Shown: piece after piece, positions 1 through 8,812 of the stretch
Numbering within the stretch: position 1 is the stretch's first letter
Layout of the letters: each line of letters begins with the position of its first letter
Assembly (NCBI RefSeq): GCF_013177735.1
Contig: NZ_WOEZ01000161.1
Span: 1 to 59,637, forward strand
DNA from: Paraburkholderia elongata
GTDB taxonomy: Bacteria > Pseudomonadota > Gammaproteobacteria > Burkholderiales > Burkholderiaceae
Reading direction: 5' to 3'
Length of the DNA: 59,637 nt
Translations under genes and position numbers: made by a program
Notes under the pieces: model-generated
The model's input: only the letters and a program-made list of their open reading frames with translations
Told to the model about the DNA's origin: nothing
Databases searched by the model: none

Positions 1-2
1 TC

Positions 3-281
3 GGCATGACCTTCGACATCGGCAACTGGGCATGGCGCGATGTCGCGCCGCTCGATGCCGCCGGGCCGCTGGCTGCACACGTCGAATACATCCATTGCAA
101 GACGGCGGTGGGCGAGGGCGCACGACGCTTTCCCGCCGCGCCGGCCGCTGGAGACACGCAGTTCGCCGCAGTGCTCGACAAGCTGCCGCGCCACGTGCCG
201 CGCGGCATTGAATTTCCGTTCGATGCGAACCGTATCGAAGCGGACGCGGCGCACTACGTCGCGTGGCTGGCCGCCGCGTAA
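3..281 (+). CDS. kguE: Sugar phosphate isomerase/epimerase, C-terminal part (KguE-like)
   Basis: The gene enters from the left edge, so only the last ~92 residues are visible. They carry the FDIGNW and YIHCK strands typical of the C-terminal half of TIM-barrel sugar epimerases of the xylose-isomerase-like (AP endonuclease 2) family. In pseudomonads such a gene (kguE) heads the 2-ketogluconate operon kguEKTD, and the order here (epimerase, kinase, transporter, reductase, LacI regulator) is the same. The family assignment is from sequence; the symbol rests on gene order. The 40-bp gap to the kinase gene suggests one transcript. Confidence 0.75.
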   Translation, partial: GMTFDIGNWAWRDVAPLDAAGPLAAHVEYIHCKTAVGEGARRFPAAPAAGDTQFAAVLDKLPRHVPRGIEFPFDANRIEADAAHYVAWLAAA

Positions 282-321
282 GCGGCGCGCAGGACCTTAA
301 AAAAATACGCAGGAGCGAAGC

Positions 322-1305
322 ATGAGCAACACAACCGCAGCACTCGACGTCATCACTTACGGCGAAGCGATGGCCATGTTCGTGGCCGCCGACACCGGCG
401 CGCTCGCCGGCGTCGGGCAATTCACCAAGCGCGTCGCGGGTGCCGATCTGAATGTGGCGATCGGTCTGTCGCGACTGGGTTTCAAGGTGGGTTGGATGAG
501 CCGGGTCGGCAACGATTCGTTCGGCCAGTACGTGCGCGACACGCTGAAGAAAGAAGGCATCGACCAACGCTGCGTCACCACCGACGAGCGCTACCCGACC
601 GGTTTCCAGCTGAAGTCGAAGAACGACGACGGCAACGATCCGGCCGTCGAGTACTTCCGCAAGGGGTCGGCGGCGAGCCACCTGTCGTTGGCCGACTACG
701 CGGCCGATTACGTGCTGCCCGCGCGTCATCTCCATCTCACGGGCGTGGCGCCGGCAATCTCGGCGAGCTCGTGCGAACTCGCATTCCATCTGGCGCGTGA
801 AATGCGTGCCACAGGCAAGACCATTTCGTTCGACCCGAATCTGCGCCCGACGCTGTGGCCCTCGCGCGCCGCGATGGTCGAAGGGCTGAATGCGCTCGCC
901 GCTTTGGCCGACTGGGTGCTGCCCGGCATCGGCGAAGGCGAGATCCTGACCGGCTATACGCAGCCGGACGACATCGCAAGGTTTTATCTCGACCAGGGCG
1001 CGCGCGGCGTGATCATCAAGCTCGGCGCAGAAGGCGCGTACTTTCGCACCGCCGACGATGCCGCCGTGATCGCCGGTCAACCGGTGGCGAAGGTGGTGGA
1101 CACGGTTGGCGCGGGCGATGGCTTCGCTGTCGGCGTGGTCAGCGCGCTGCTCGAAGGCAAGACACTGCCGCAAGCGGTCGCGCGCGGCAACCGCATCGGC
1201 GCACTGGCGATCCAGGTGATCGGCGATTCGGAAGGCCTGCCGAGCCGCGCCGAACTCGACGCGCTCGAACGTGCCGATGTGCCGCGCGTCGCAACCGCGG
1301 CCTGA
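322..1305 (+). CDS. kguK: PfkB-family sugar kinase, probable 2-ketogluconate kinase
   Basis: A 327-residue carbohydrate kinase of the PfkB/ribokinase family. It shows the N-terminal substrate-binding start (ITYGEAMAMF), the G-A-D-x-N motif near residues 39-43, and the catalytic GAGD at 263-266 (DTVGAGDGF), whose Asp is the expected base. An AGGAG at 311-315 supports the ATG at 322. Sequence alone does not separate 2-keto-3-deoxygluconate kinase (KdgK) from 2-ketogluconate kinase (KguK). The flanking epimerase, transporter, reductase and LacI genes favour KguK, which would give 2-keto-6-phosphogluconate, the substrate of the reductase two genes downstream. Confidence 0.8.
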   Translation: MSNTTAALDVITYGEAMAMFVAADTGALAGVGQFTKRVAGADLNVAIGLSRLGFKVGWMSRVGNDSFGQYVRDTLKKEGIDQRCVTTDERYPTGFQLKSKNDDGNDPAVEYFRKGSAASHLSLADYAADYVLPARHLHLTGVAPAISASSCELAFHLAREMRATGKTISFDPNLRPTLWPSRAAMVEGLNALAALADWVLPGIGEGEILTGYTQPDDIARFYLDQGARGVIIKLGAEGAYFRTADDAAVIAGQPVAKVVDTVGAGDGFAVGVVSALLEGKTLPQAVARGNRIGALAIQVIGDSEGLPSRAELDALERADVPRVATAA

Positions 1306-1515
1306 GCGCGGGTGAGCCGCGCACAACGCCGCGTCCAGTGCATTCAGCCGTTCAGCCATCCGGCCATCCAGCATTAGCTAGCTCGATAACAGCAAGAGCG
1401 CTCGAACAGCGCCCCATGACCGCCCCTTATTGCCTCGGGAAGCCGTTAGCAACTATCTTGCATGGGACCAGAGTAAGCGCTAAAGCGCCAACTGTGGTCG
1501 ACAAAGGAGACTCCT

Positions 1516-2811
1516 ATGACCTCATCGCTTGCAATTCGCCGCTGGTGGACGATCATGCCGATCGTATTCATCACGTACAGCCTTGCTTATCTCGACCGTG
1601 CGAACTATGGTTTCGCATCGGCCGCCGGCATCAACCAGGACCTCGGCATCAGCAAAGGGCTGTCGTCGTTGATCGGCGCGTTGTTCTTTCTCGGCTATTT
1701 CTTCTTCCAGATTCCCGGCGCGATTTACGCGGAACGCCGCAGCGTGAAAAAGCTCGTGTTCTGGAGCCTGATCCTGTGGGGCGGTTGCGCGGCGCTGACC
1801 GGCATGGTCAGCAATATCCCCTCGCTGATGGTGATCCGCTTCGTGCTCGGCGTCGTCGAAGCCGCGGTGATGCCGGCGATGCTGATTTTCATCAGCAACT
1901 GGTTCACGAAGAGCGAGCGCTCGCGGGCCAACACCTTTCTGATTCTCGGCAATCCGGTGACGGTGCTGTGGATGTCGGTGGTATCCGGCTATCTGGTGCA
2001 CTCGTTCGGCTGGCGTCACATGTTCATCGCCGAAGGCGCGCCCGCGATCCTCTGGGCGGTGTGCTGGTGGTTCATCGTGCGGGACAAGCCGCAGCAGGTG
2101 TCGTGGCTCACGCAGCAGCAAAAGGACGACCTCGCCGAAACCTTGCGCGCCGAGCAGGCCGCGATCAAGCCGGTGCGCAATTACAGCGAAGCGTTCCGCA
2201 CGCCTGCGGTCATCAAGCTGTGCGCGCAGTATTTTTGCTGGAGCATCGGCGTGTACGGTTTCGTGTTGTGGCTGCCGTCGATTCTGAAGAACGGTTCGAC
2301 GCTCGGCATGGTCGAAACCGGCTGGCTCTCGGCGCTGCCGTATCTGGCTGCAACGATCGCCATGCTTGCGGCTTCGTGGGCATCGGATAAACTCAACCGC
2401 CGCAAAGTGTTCGTGTGGCCGTTCCTGCTGGTCGGTGCGGTTGCGTTCGCCGCATCGTATGCGCTCGGCTCCACGCACTTCTGGATTTCGTACGCGCTGC
2501 TGGTGATTGCCGGCGGTGCGATGTATGCGCCGTACGGACCGTTCTTCGCGATCGTGCCGGAGCTGCTGCCGAGGAACGTCGCGGGCGGTGCGATGGCGCT
2601 GATCAACAGCATGGGAGCGCTCGGTTCGTTCGTCGGCTCGTACGTGGTCGGCTATCTGAATGGCGCGACCGGAACGCCCGCGGCATCCTATGCGTTCATG
2701 AGCGTCGCGCTGGTCGCCGCGGTGATTCTGACGCTGATCGTCAAACCGCAGCCGCAAGCGCAGCCACTGAGCAAGCCCGCCACGCTCGCTACACCGTTGC
2801 AAGGAAAATAA
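1516..2811 (+). CDS. kguT: MFS transporter of the anion:cation symporter type, probable 2-ketogluconate permease
   Basis: A 431-residue inner-membrane protein with about 12 hydrophobic segments and the MFS motif near the first cytoplasmic loop (GAIYAERRSVKK). The opening (YLDRANYGFA) is typical of the ACS family that carries hexuronates, galactonate and 2-ketogluconate. AAAGGAGA at 1503-1510 fits the ATG. The 210-bp gap from the kinase contains an imperfect palindrome TAAGCGCTAA (1474-1483) with the central CG often seen in LacI-family operators, so an internal regulated promoter is possible. Substrate is inferred from gene order. Confidence 0.78.
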   Translation: MTSSLAIRRWWTIMPIVFITYSLAYLDRANYGFASAAGINQDLGISKGLSSLIGALFFLGYFFFQIPGAIYAERRSVKKLVFWSLILWGGCAALTGMVSNIPSLMVIRFVLGVVEAAVMPAMLIFISNWFTKSERSRANTFLILGNPVTVLWMSVVSGYLVHSFGWRHMFIAEGAPAILWAVCWWFIVRDKPQQVSWLTQQQKDDLAETLRAEQAAIKPVRNYSEAFRTPAVIKLCAQYFCWSIGVYGFVLWLPSILKNGSTLGMVETGWLSALPYLAATIAMLAASWASDKLNRRKVFVWPFLLVGAVAFAASYALGSTHFWISYALLVIAGGAMYAPYGPFFAIVPELLPRNVAGGAMALINSMGALGSFVGSYVVGYLNGATGTPAASYAFMSVALVAAVILTLIVKPQPQAQPLSKPATLATPLQGK

Positions 2812-2815
2812 GCAG

Positions 2816-3781
2816 ATGAAGAAGATCGTCGCCTGGAAGTCGCTGCCCGAGGATGTGCTCGCGTATCTGCAACAGCATGCGGAAGTCGTGCAGGTCCACC
2901 CGGCGCAGCACGGCACATTCGTCGCCGCGTTGAAGGACGCGGACGGCGGCATCGGTTCGAGCGTGAAAATCTCGTCGGCGATGCTCGAAGGCGCGAGCCG
3001 TCTGAAGGCGCTGTCGACCATCTCGGTGGGCTACGACCAGTTCGACGTCGCCGACCTCACGCGCCGCGGCATTCTGCTCGCGCATACGCCGGACGTACTG
3101 ACTGAATCCACCGCGGATACGGTGTTCTCGCTGATCCTCGCGTCGGCGCGGCGCGTGGTCGAACTCGCGGAGTGGGTGAAGGCAGGCCAGTGGAAGCACA
3201 GCATCGGACCCGCACATTTCGGTGTCGACGTGCAGGGCAAGACGCTCGGCATCGTCGGGCTGGGACGGATCGGCGGCGCGGTCGCGCGGCGCGCGGCGCT
3301 CGGCTTCAACATGAAGGTGCTGTACACGAATCGCAGCGCGAACGCGCAGGCGGAACAGACCTACGGTGCACGCCGCGTCGAGTTGGCGGAGCTGCTCGCC
3401 ACCTCTGATTTCGTGTGTCTGCAGGTGCCGCTCACGTCCGAGACAAAGCACATGATCGGCGCGGCGGAACTCAAGTCGATGAAGAAGAACGCGATCCTGA
3501 TCAACGCATCGCGCGGCGCCACGGTCGATGAGCAGGCGCTGATCGAGGCCCTGCAAAACGGCACGATTCACGGCGCGGGTCTGGACGTGTTCGAGACCGA
3601 ACCGCTGCCGGCCGATTCGCCGCTGCTGAAAATGGCGAACGTGGTAGCGCTGCCGCATATCGGTTCGGCGACGCACGAGACCCGTCATGCGATGGCGCGC
3701 AACGCGGCGGAAAACCTCGTCGCCGCGCTCGAGGGTACGCTCGCGATCAATATCGTCAATCGCGAAGTGTTGAAGAAATGA
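2816..3781 (+). CDS. kguD: D-2-hydroxyacid dehydrogenase, probable 2-ketogluconate 6-phosphate reductase
   Basis: A 321-residue NAD(P)-dependent 2-hydroxyacid dehydrogenase. The dinucleotide-binding loop GLGRIGG is at 148-154, and the catalytic triad is complete: Arg233 in NASRGATVDE, Glu262 in FETEP, His281 in LPHIGSA. GhrB/TkrA-type enzymes of this family reduce 2-ketogluconate or its 6-phosphate to gluconate or 6-phosphogluconate. Placement 4 bp after the transporter and next to a sugar kinase favours the phosphorylated substrate, feeding 6-phosphogluconate to the Entner-Doudoroff route. The stop overlaps the start of the LacI gene (ATGA). Confidence 0.8.
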   Translation: MKKIVAWKSLPEDVLAYLQQHAEVVQVHPAQHGTFVAALKDADGGIGSSVKISSAMLEGASRLKALSTISVGYDQFDVADLTRRGILLAHTPDVLTESTADTVFSLILASARRVVELAEWVKAGQWKHSIGPAHFGVDVQGKTLGIVGLGRIGGAVARRAALGFNMKVLYTNRSANAQAEQTYGARRVELAELLATSDFVCLQVPLTSETKHMIGAAELKSMKKNAILINASRGATVDEQALIEALQNGTIHGAGLDVFETEPLPADSPLLKMANVVALPHIGSATHETRHAMARNAAENLVAALEGTLAINIVNREVLKK

Positions 3782-4986
3782 GCACGACGCCGCTTGCCAC
3801 CACCCGCCGCGCGACGATCACCGACGTCGCGCGCGAAGCAGGCACGGGCAAGACCAGTATCTCGCGCTATCTGAATGGCGAGATGAGCGTGCTGTCGCCG
3901 GAATTGCGCGCGCGCATCGAGGCTGCGATCGAGCGTCTCGACTATCAGCCGAATCAGATGGCGCGCGGCCTCAAGCGTGGCCGCAATCGCCTGATCGGCA
4001 TGCTGGTCGCCGATTTGACCAACCCGTATTCCGTCGAAGTGCTGCAAGGCGTGGAAGCCGCTTGCCACGCGCTTGGCTTGATGCCGCTGATCTGCCACGC
4101 GGCCAACGAAGTCGAAATGGAGCGGCGCTATCTGCAACTGCTGACCACGTATCGCGTGGAGGGCGTGATCGTCAACGCGCTCGGCGTGCGCGAGGAAACA
4201 CTGCGGCCGGTGGGCGACGGGGGGATCCCGGCGGTGCTGGTCGACCGTTCGGTGGAAGGGCTCGTCGCCGACATGGTCGGACTGGACAACCGGGCGGCCG
4301 CTGAGCTCGGCACGCGGCATCTGCTCGACAATGGGTTCGACGATATCTGGTTCGTCGTGCAGCCCTTCGAGCAAGTCAGTTCGCGGCAACTGCGCGAGGC
4401 GGCGTTTCGCGAGGTGATGAGCGGCGCGGGTGCCAAGGGCCGTGAGGGTGGACTTGGTGGCAAAGGCGAAGGTAGCAGGACGGGCAGCAAGGGCGGCGCG
4501 CTTGGACATACGTTGGTGCTGAACCTTGCGGAGCCGGCAGCCGTGGAGCGTGCCCTCGCCGAACTGGACCGCGCAATTGATGCGGCTGGCGGTCCTCGCG
4601 GGGCCGTGGCCAACGCGACAGGAAACGCCGGACGCAGCGCCGCACGCAGCGCCACTGATAACGCGACAGGCAACGCCATAGATAGCGCCACCGGCAAACC
4701 CAGACGCATTGCCTTGTTCGCGGCCAACGCGCCGGTCGCGCTGTGCCTCGCCCTCCATCTGAAGGCGCGATATGGCGCGGATTGGCAGGCGCGCGTCGCG
4801 CTGCTGTCGATCGACGATCCAGAATGGGCCGAATTGACCGGCGTTACCACGATTCGCCAGCCGACCTACGAGATCGGCTACCGCGCGGTCGAGTTCCTCC
4901 ACGAGCGCATCGAAGGGGTGCAAACCACCGCGCGCGACTGCCTCCTGCCAGGCGAACTGATCGTCCGCGCGTCAACTTCGCGCTGA
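3778..4986 (+). CDS. LacI-family transcriptional regulator (PtxS/KguR-like) with low-complexity insertions
   Basis: A 402-residue LacI-type repressor, about 60 longer than the usual ~340. Residues 12-34 form the helix-turn-helix (ITDVAREAG...SRYLNG), followed by the hinge helix (YQPNQMARGLKRGRN) and a periplasmic-binding-protein-like effector domain. Two low-complexity stretches interrupt that domain: Gly/Lys/Ser-rich residues ~216-242 and an Ala/Asn/Thr/Ser-rich degenerate repeat ~271-308. The reading frame resumes correctly after both, with the usual C-terminal ITTIRQP-like strand. It overlaps kguD by 4 bp, so is translationally coupled, and by analogy with PtxS probably represses the kgu genes in the absence of 2-ketogluconate. 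Confidence 0.85.
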   Translation: MSTTPLATTRRATITDVAREAGTGKTSISRYLNGEMSVLSPELRARIEAAIERLDYQPNQMARGLKRGRNRLIGMLVADLTNPYSVEVLQGVEAACHALGLMPLICHAANEVEMERRYLQLLTTYRVEGVIVNALGVREETLRPVGDGGIPAVLVDRSVEGLVADMVGLDNRAAAELGTRHLLDNGFDDIWFVVQPFEQVSSRQLREAAFREVMSGAGAKGREGGLGGKGEGSRTGSKGGALGHTLVLNLAEPAAVERALAELDRAIDAAGGPRGAVANATGNAGRSAARSATDNATGNAIDSATGKPRRIALFAANAPVALCLALHLKARYGADWQARVALLSIDDPEWAELTGVTTIRQPTYEIGYRAVEFLHERIEGVQTTARDCLLPGELIVRASTSR

Positions 4987-5046
4987 TCTGCGATCATTCG
5001 GGCTGCGGCGCGCAGCGGGTGCGCGCCGGTCATCGCAAGGAAACTC

Positions 5047-5856
5047 ATGGTTGTTGCACCGCTTACCCTCTCGAGCCTCGCCGTCGCGACGCTGCTGGTC
5101 GGCGCCTTACCGTTCCTGATCTACCGCCGTCTGCGCCGGCCGCTCGCGCTGAACCCCCGCGACGCAATCGTCGGCATCGCCGTGTTCGCCCTGTTCGCGA
5201 CGGTGATCGAGCGCGCGCTGAATGACTACGTGCTGCATCGGAACGAAGCGACCGCCACCTTCCTGTCCAATCCGCTGGCCTTCGTGGTGTACGGCGCACT
5301 GGTTGCGGGTATCTGCGAGGAAGTGGGGCGTTTCATCGGCATGCGCCTTTTGCTCAAGCGCGCGGCAGCGAAGTCCGGGTCCGCTGCGAGCACCGGTGAC
5401 GGCATGGCGCTGACCTACGGCCTCGGCCACGGCGGCGCTGAAGCCTGGCTGGTCGGTGTGCTGGTGCAGCTTCAATGGATCCTGTTCGCCGTCTTCGAAA
5501 ACCGCGGCGAACTGGACGGCTATCTGAGCAATCTGCCGACTGACTCCGTGATGCGCATCCACCTGATTCTAGCCAGCCTGACGCCGCAGACGGCCGGCAT
5601 TTTCGCGCTCGAACGGGTGGCCGCGCTGGTGTTCCAGATCGGCTTGTCGGTGCTGATGTGGCGCGGCGTACGGGCTGGGTGGCGTGGAATCCTGCCGCTC
5701 GCGATTGCGCTGCATGCGCTGGTCGACGTGCCGGCCGCGTTGTTCCAGGCGCAACTCGTGTCGCTCGCCGAGGTGGACGGCGTGTATGCGCTGGGGGCGG
5801 TGATTGTCGCGGGTTTGCTGTTCAGAGCGTTCCGTCGGCCGGCGGTTGCCGTGTGA
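5047..5856 (+). CDS. YhfC-family intramembrane metalloprotease-like protein
   Basis: A 269-residue polytopic membrane protein with about seven hydrophobic segments. The segments CEEVGRFIGMR (Glu-Glu-x-x-R, near residues 95-105) and GLGHGGAEA (His, near 127-135) match the spaced metal-binding motifs of the YhfC family, which is related to CPBP/CAAX-type proteases. The ATG follows AAGGAAA at 5037-5043. Substrate and function are unknown. It stands alone, 60 bp after the LacI gene, and its stop codon lies in the first unit of an 11-bp tandem repeat. Confidence 0.75.
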   Translation: MVVAPLTLSSLAVATLLVGALPFLIYRRLRRPLALNPRDAIVGIAVFALFATVIERALNDYVLHRNEATATFLSNPLAFVVYGALVAGICEEVGRFIGMRLLLKRAAAKSGSAASTGDGMALTYGLGHGGAEAWLVGVLVQLQWILFAVFENRGELDGYLSNLPTDSVMRIHLILASLTPQTAGIFALERVAALVFQIGLSVLMWRGVRAGWRGILPLAIALHALVDVPAALFQAQLVSLAEVDGVYALGAVIVAGLLFRAFRRPAVAV

Positions 5857-5887
5857 GTCGCTTTTGAGCCACTTGTGAGCCGCTTGC
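5855..5887. repeat. 11-bp tandem repeat, 3 imperfect units
   Basis: Units GAGTCGCTTTT, GAGCCACTTGT and GAGCCGCTTGC follow each other exactly from the stop codon of the YhfC-like gene. Just downstream, 5914-5965 holds three looser copies of a CTTTCGG-x-ACACC-like element in front of the next gene. No function is apparent. Confidence 0.6.
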
Positions 5888-5967
5888 TACACAGACCATC
5901 CGTGATTCTCTAACTTTCGGCGTACCCTTTCGGTACACCGTTCAGGCTCATCCTTTCGGCACACCTC

Positions 5968-6339
5968 ATGGAAGAAGCTTACCAATACGACTGCGCGAAT
6001 CTCGAGTTCGAGGAATTGGCGCGCGTCATCAGCGATCTGTTTCCCGAGCAGACGCAGTTCATCCAGCGTGCGGGCGAAGACGCCACGCCGCCGACGTTGG
6101 CGATACATTGGGTTGCAATGCGTTTCGGTGCGGCCGCGCGCCGTATCGTGATGACCGTGGTGATTGCGCCGACGGCGTTGGCGCGTTATCGCGCGTTGCC
6201 GGCGCGGCTGCGTGGCCGGAGTTTCGCGGTGCTGCGGGCGTATGTCGAGGCGAGCATCGGCTCGCTCGAAGAGCAGTATGCGAACGGCGAGGCGGTGCCG
6301 CGCGATGTGACGGTGGATCTCGGCGACGAGTTTGCTTAA
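5968..6339 (+). CDS. Conserved hypothetical protein, DUF3022-like
   Basis: A 123-residue soluble protein without signal peptide or membrane segment. It starts with an acidic segment (MEEAYQYDCANLEFEELARV) and has a basic middle (ALARYRALPARLRGR). It resembles a small family found mainly in Burkholderia (DUF3022), recalled from memory rather than checked. The ATG has only a weak upstream Shine-Dalgarno sequence; the imperfect CTTTCGG repeats lie directly in front. Codon use matches the neighbours. It converges with the gene on the other strand, the two stops being 1 bp apart. Confidence 0.6.
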   Translation: MEEAYQYDCANLEFEELARVISDLFPEQTQFIQRAGEDATPPTLAIHWVAMRFGAAARRIVMTVVIAPTALARYRALPARLRGRSFAVLRAYVEASIGSLEEQYANGEAVPRDVTVDLGDEFA

Positions 6340-6340
6340 G

Positions 6341-6778
6341 TCAATCGGCAAGCCGATAGACCTTCGCGAAGCGTGCGGCCTGCACCACGCCGTAGTCGCC
6401 CGGGGCGTACTGCATGATCCAGTCACCGGCGGCGCCGTGCAGCACATCGCCGCCACTCGCTGAGCGGGCCAGTGAAAACGCTTCGTTCATCTGTTTGGCC
6501 AGCACGACGGCCGGACGGTTGCGATAAGCGCCCGGTTCGCCGTGAGCGAGGGCGGGGTCTTCCGGCAGGTATTTGGCGTCGAAACGTTCGCGCGAGACGA
6601 CCCATCGGTCGCCGGTCGAGCCGGCGATCAGCGCGTCGCCGCGGGCATAGCGGTTCGGGCCTTCCAGGCTCATCAGCTCGCCCTCGGCGGCGGCGAATTC
6701 AACGCTCACGGTTTCGTTTTTGACGACGCGCTGGGCGTTGGCATCTTTACTCAGGTCGAGATTTTTGAGTTCGGTCAT
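6341..6778 (-). CDS. PGDYGVV-motif protein of unknown function
   Basis: A 145-residue soluble protein. The C-terminal part contains YAPGDYGVV, the signature for which this family is named, after residues on how a value is required or replaced (RYARGDALIAGSTGDRWVVSRERFDAKY). The frame is open for 23 codons further upstream, but the ATG at 6778 begins the compact MTELKNLDL and is the preferred start; neither has a strong ribosome-binding site. Biochemical function is unknown to me. The gene stands alone and converges with the preceding gene. Confidence 0.65.
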   Translation of the reverse strand: MTELKNLDLSKDANAQRVVKNETVSVEFAAAEGELMSLEGPNRYARGDALIAGSTGDRWVVSRERFDAKYLPEDPALAHGEPGAYRNRPAVVLAKQMNEAFSLARSASGGDVLHGAAGDWIMQYAPGDYGVVQAARFAKVYRLAD

Positions 6779-7163
6779 GAAGCGAGTGGGTGTAGAGAGA
6801 TAGACAGCCGCGCCGGAACTTGGTGTCTCGACGCCACGTACTCGCAATCATGCCAGATGCATTTGAAGATCGGCTTCTTTTGCCATAGGCGGGGAAGGCG
6901 GCGAGCAGGTCCGGTTCGATCCGGCGCTCGCCGATCTGAACGGCAAGAACATCAGCCTCGGACGGAACGGCTTGGGTCGTTCGCCTGTAAAGCGGGCTCG
7001 TAGACAGAAAGCGCCGTGTGGCACGCTGATTGGGCGAAGACCAGCGCCGTAGGCACGCGGACAGATCCCGCCGCCAAAGGCAAAAGAACCGGACGCGCAG
7101 CGCAGAAACTCGCGCTGCGCGTAATCAACCGTGCAGTTAGCCGCTTGCGGCTTCACAGTCGCA
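6779..7163. other. Gene-free stretch with one strong hairpin
   Basis: No convincing gene is seen in these 385 bp. Both strands keep stretches of open frame with Burkholderia-like third-position GC but no start with a ribosome-binding site and no recognisable domain. A stable hairpin at 7094-7121 (10-bp stem CGCGCAGCGC / GCGCTGCGCG, 8-nt loop) lies past the 3' end of the Spy-like gene; read on the minus strand it is followed by a T-rich stretch and may be its terminator. Confidence 0.5.
7094..7121 (-). terminator. Probable terminator of the Spy-like gene
   Basis: Perfect 10-bp stem with an 8-nt loop, 43-70 bp beyond the stop of the minus-strand Spy-like gene, followed on that strand by a moderately T-rich segment (GGTTCTTTTGCC). 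The lack of a clean T run makes this tentative. Confidence 0.5.
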
Positions 7164-7658
7164 TCATTCGCTCGCCGGTGCCTTCTTGCCGTCACCCTTG
7201 CCATGGTGACGATGGCCGCCCTCAGGGCCGCCCTGATGGAACGTCACGTCGGCCAGCTTCTTCTGTTCCGGCGAGAAGCTGCTATACAGCGGATCGAACG
7301 CATCGACCAGTTTCTTCATGCCGTCCGCATGCGCTTGCGCGATCGTCGCGTATTGCTTCATGTCGTCGATCGCCGACAGGTTCGTGTCGGCCTTGCGCTG
7401 CTGGAACAACTGCCCCATCGTCTGGCCATTGTTGCGCATGACATCGGCGAACGCGTTCCATTGCGATTCCTGCGCCGGCGTGATCTTCAACTGCGTGTGC
7501 AGGTAGGCGATGCGGTCTTCGACATTGCGCTCGTGGCCAACTTTTGCGGCAGGTGCCGAAGCCGAGGCGCCCATCGGTGCCGAAGCCGGCGCGGAAGTTT
7601 GTGCGAACGCGCCGCTCATGGCGACTGCGGTGGCCAGCATTACGAGTGCTTTTTTCAT
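7164..7658 (-). CDS. Periplasmic Spy/CpxP-like protein (LTXXQ family)
   Basis: A 164-residue exported protein. Residues 1-19 (KKALVMLATAVAMSGAFA) form a Sec signal peptide. A Ser/Ala/Pro-rich linker follows, then a helical region with two LTxxQ-like motifs: LKITPAQESQWNAFADVM and FSPEQKKLADVTF, as in Spy, CpxP and related periplasmic chaperones. The C-terminus is His/Gly/Lys-rich (GGHRHHGKGDGKK), which could bind metal. It is transcribed divergently from the LysR gene at 7846 across 187 bp. Confidence 0.8.
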   Translation of the reverse strand: MKKALVMLATAVAMSGAFAQTSAPASAPMGASASAPAAKVGHERNVEDRIAYLHTQLKITPAQESQWNAFADVMRNNGQTMGQLFQQRKADTNLSAIDDMKQYATIAQAHADGMKKLVDAFDPLYSSFSPEQKKLADVTFHQGGPEGGHRHHGKGDGKKAPASE

Positions 7659-7845
7659 CGAAACTCCTGATGTCTATTCGAATTAGGACAAGACGAGCAT
7701 GGCGAGCGGCCCAACACGCGTCGGCATAGCGACGCAAGGCGGCCGGCTGCCCACTTCGCCGTCGCCGCTATTAGTATCACGATATCCCTACAATGCGGCT
7801 CTTGTGCGACAAACGCTTACAACCGAAACGAACAGGAAATAGCGG

Positions 7846-8730
7846 GTGGACAAATTCGTCAGCATGGAAATCTTCGTCGCCGTGGTCGAAGCGGGCAGTC
7901 TCACGGCGGCGGCCGAGCGATTTGACATTTCGTCGGCGATGGTGGGCAAGCACATCCGCTCGCTTGAAACGCGGCTCGCGACGCGGCTGCTGACGCGCAC
8001 CACGCGCCGTCAGAGCCTGACTGAAATCGGCAGGCACTATTACGAGCACTGCAGGCGTATTCTGGCGGACGTCAAGGAGGCGGAGTCTCTTGCCGAGGCA
8101 ATGGCAGCCGCGCCGCGTGGAGTGCTGAAGGTGACGGTGCCGCTGACGTACGGCGTCGAAGTCTTTGCCCCGGCGATGACCGACTACCTGAACGCCTGGC
8201 CGGACGTGAGCCTCGAACTGGATCTGTCGAATCGCGTGATCGACCTGGTGGAAGAGGGCTTCGATGCGTCGGTGCGAATCGGCCATTTGCCGGATTCCGG
8301 TTTCGTCGCGCGGCCGTTGAAGCCTTACCGGATGCGCGCATGCGCGTCGCCGGCCTATCTGGAGCGGGCCGGCACACCGCGCACGCCGGCCGATCTCATG
8401 CAACACGAATGCCTCGGTTTTCTGCATTGGGGCCGCGAGGGTTTGTGGCGGCTAGGCGGCGAGACCGCGGACGAAAACCAGCTGCGCGCCGGACGGTTCC
8501 GGGCGAACAACGGCCAGGCGCTCAAGGTTGCCGCATTACGTGGCTTCGGGCTGGTGTTGCAGCCGGAGGCGCTGCTTGCGAGAGAGATCGCCAGCGGCGA
8601 ACTGGTGTCGGTGCTGGAAGACTATTTGCCCGAGGGCGCGCCCGTCCATCTGGTCTACCCACGCGACCGCCGCGCCACGCCGAAGCTCACCAGCTTTATC
8701 GATTTCGTGATCGAGCGGTTCGGGGTGTGA
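7846..8730 (+). CDS. LysR-family transcriptional regulator (CrgA/AaeR-type)
   Basis: A 294-residue LysR regulator. The N-terminal winged helix-turn-helix covers residues 1-60 (FVAVVEAGSLTAAAERFDISSAMVGKHIRSLE), followed by the LysR substrate-binding domain, which is complete to the C-terminus. The start is GTG at 7846 with AGGAA about 12 bp upstream. Its target may be the divergent Spy-like gene, but LysR genes often control divergent neighbours and nothing here proves that. Confidence 0.85.
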   Translation: MDKFVSMEIFVAVVEAGSLTAAAERFDISSAMVGKHIRSLETRLATRLLTRTTRRQSLTEIGRHYYEHCRRILADVKEAESLAEAMAAAPRGVLKVTVPLTYGVEVFAPAMTDYLNAWPDVSLELDLSNRVIDLVEEGFDASVRIGHLPDSGFVARPLKPYRMRACASPAYLERAGTPRTPADLMQHECLGFLHWGREGLWRLGGETADENQLRAGRFRANNGQALKVAALRGFGLVLQPEALLAREIASGELVSVLEDYLPEGAPVHLVYPRDRRATPKLTSFIDFVIERFGV

Positions 8731-8812
8731 TCTTTCGGCGTTCCTCTGCGTGCCGCCCGATGTTAAAGACGCGCGATAATCCGCTCCACTGCTGACCAAC
8801 TTCTTACCCCCG

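Noticed and set aside
1522..3021. 499-codon open frame on the minus strand
   Set aside because: It lies opposite the transporter and reductase genes, has Arg/His/Gln-rich composition typical of antisense frames in GC-rich DNA and no domain.
6908..6926. GGTTCGATCC, like the T arm of a tRNA
   Set aside because: No acceptor, D or anticodon arms can be built around it and the sequence is simply palindromic (CCGG...CCGG).
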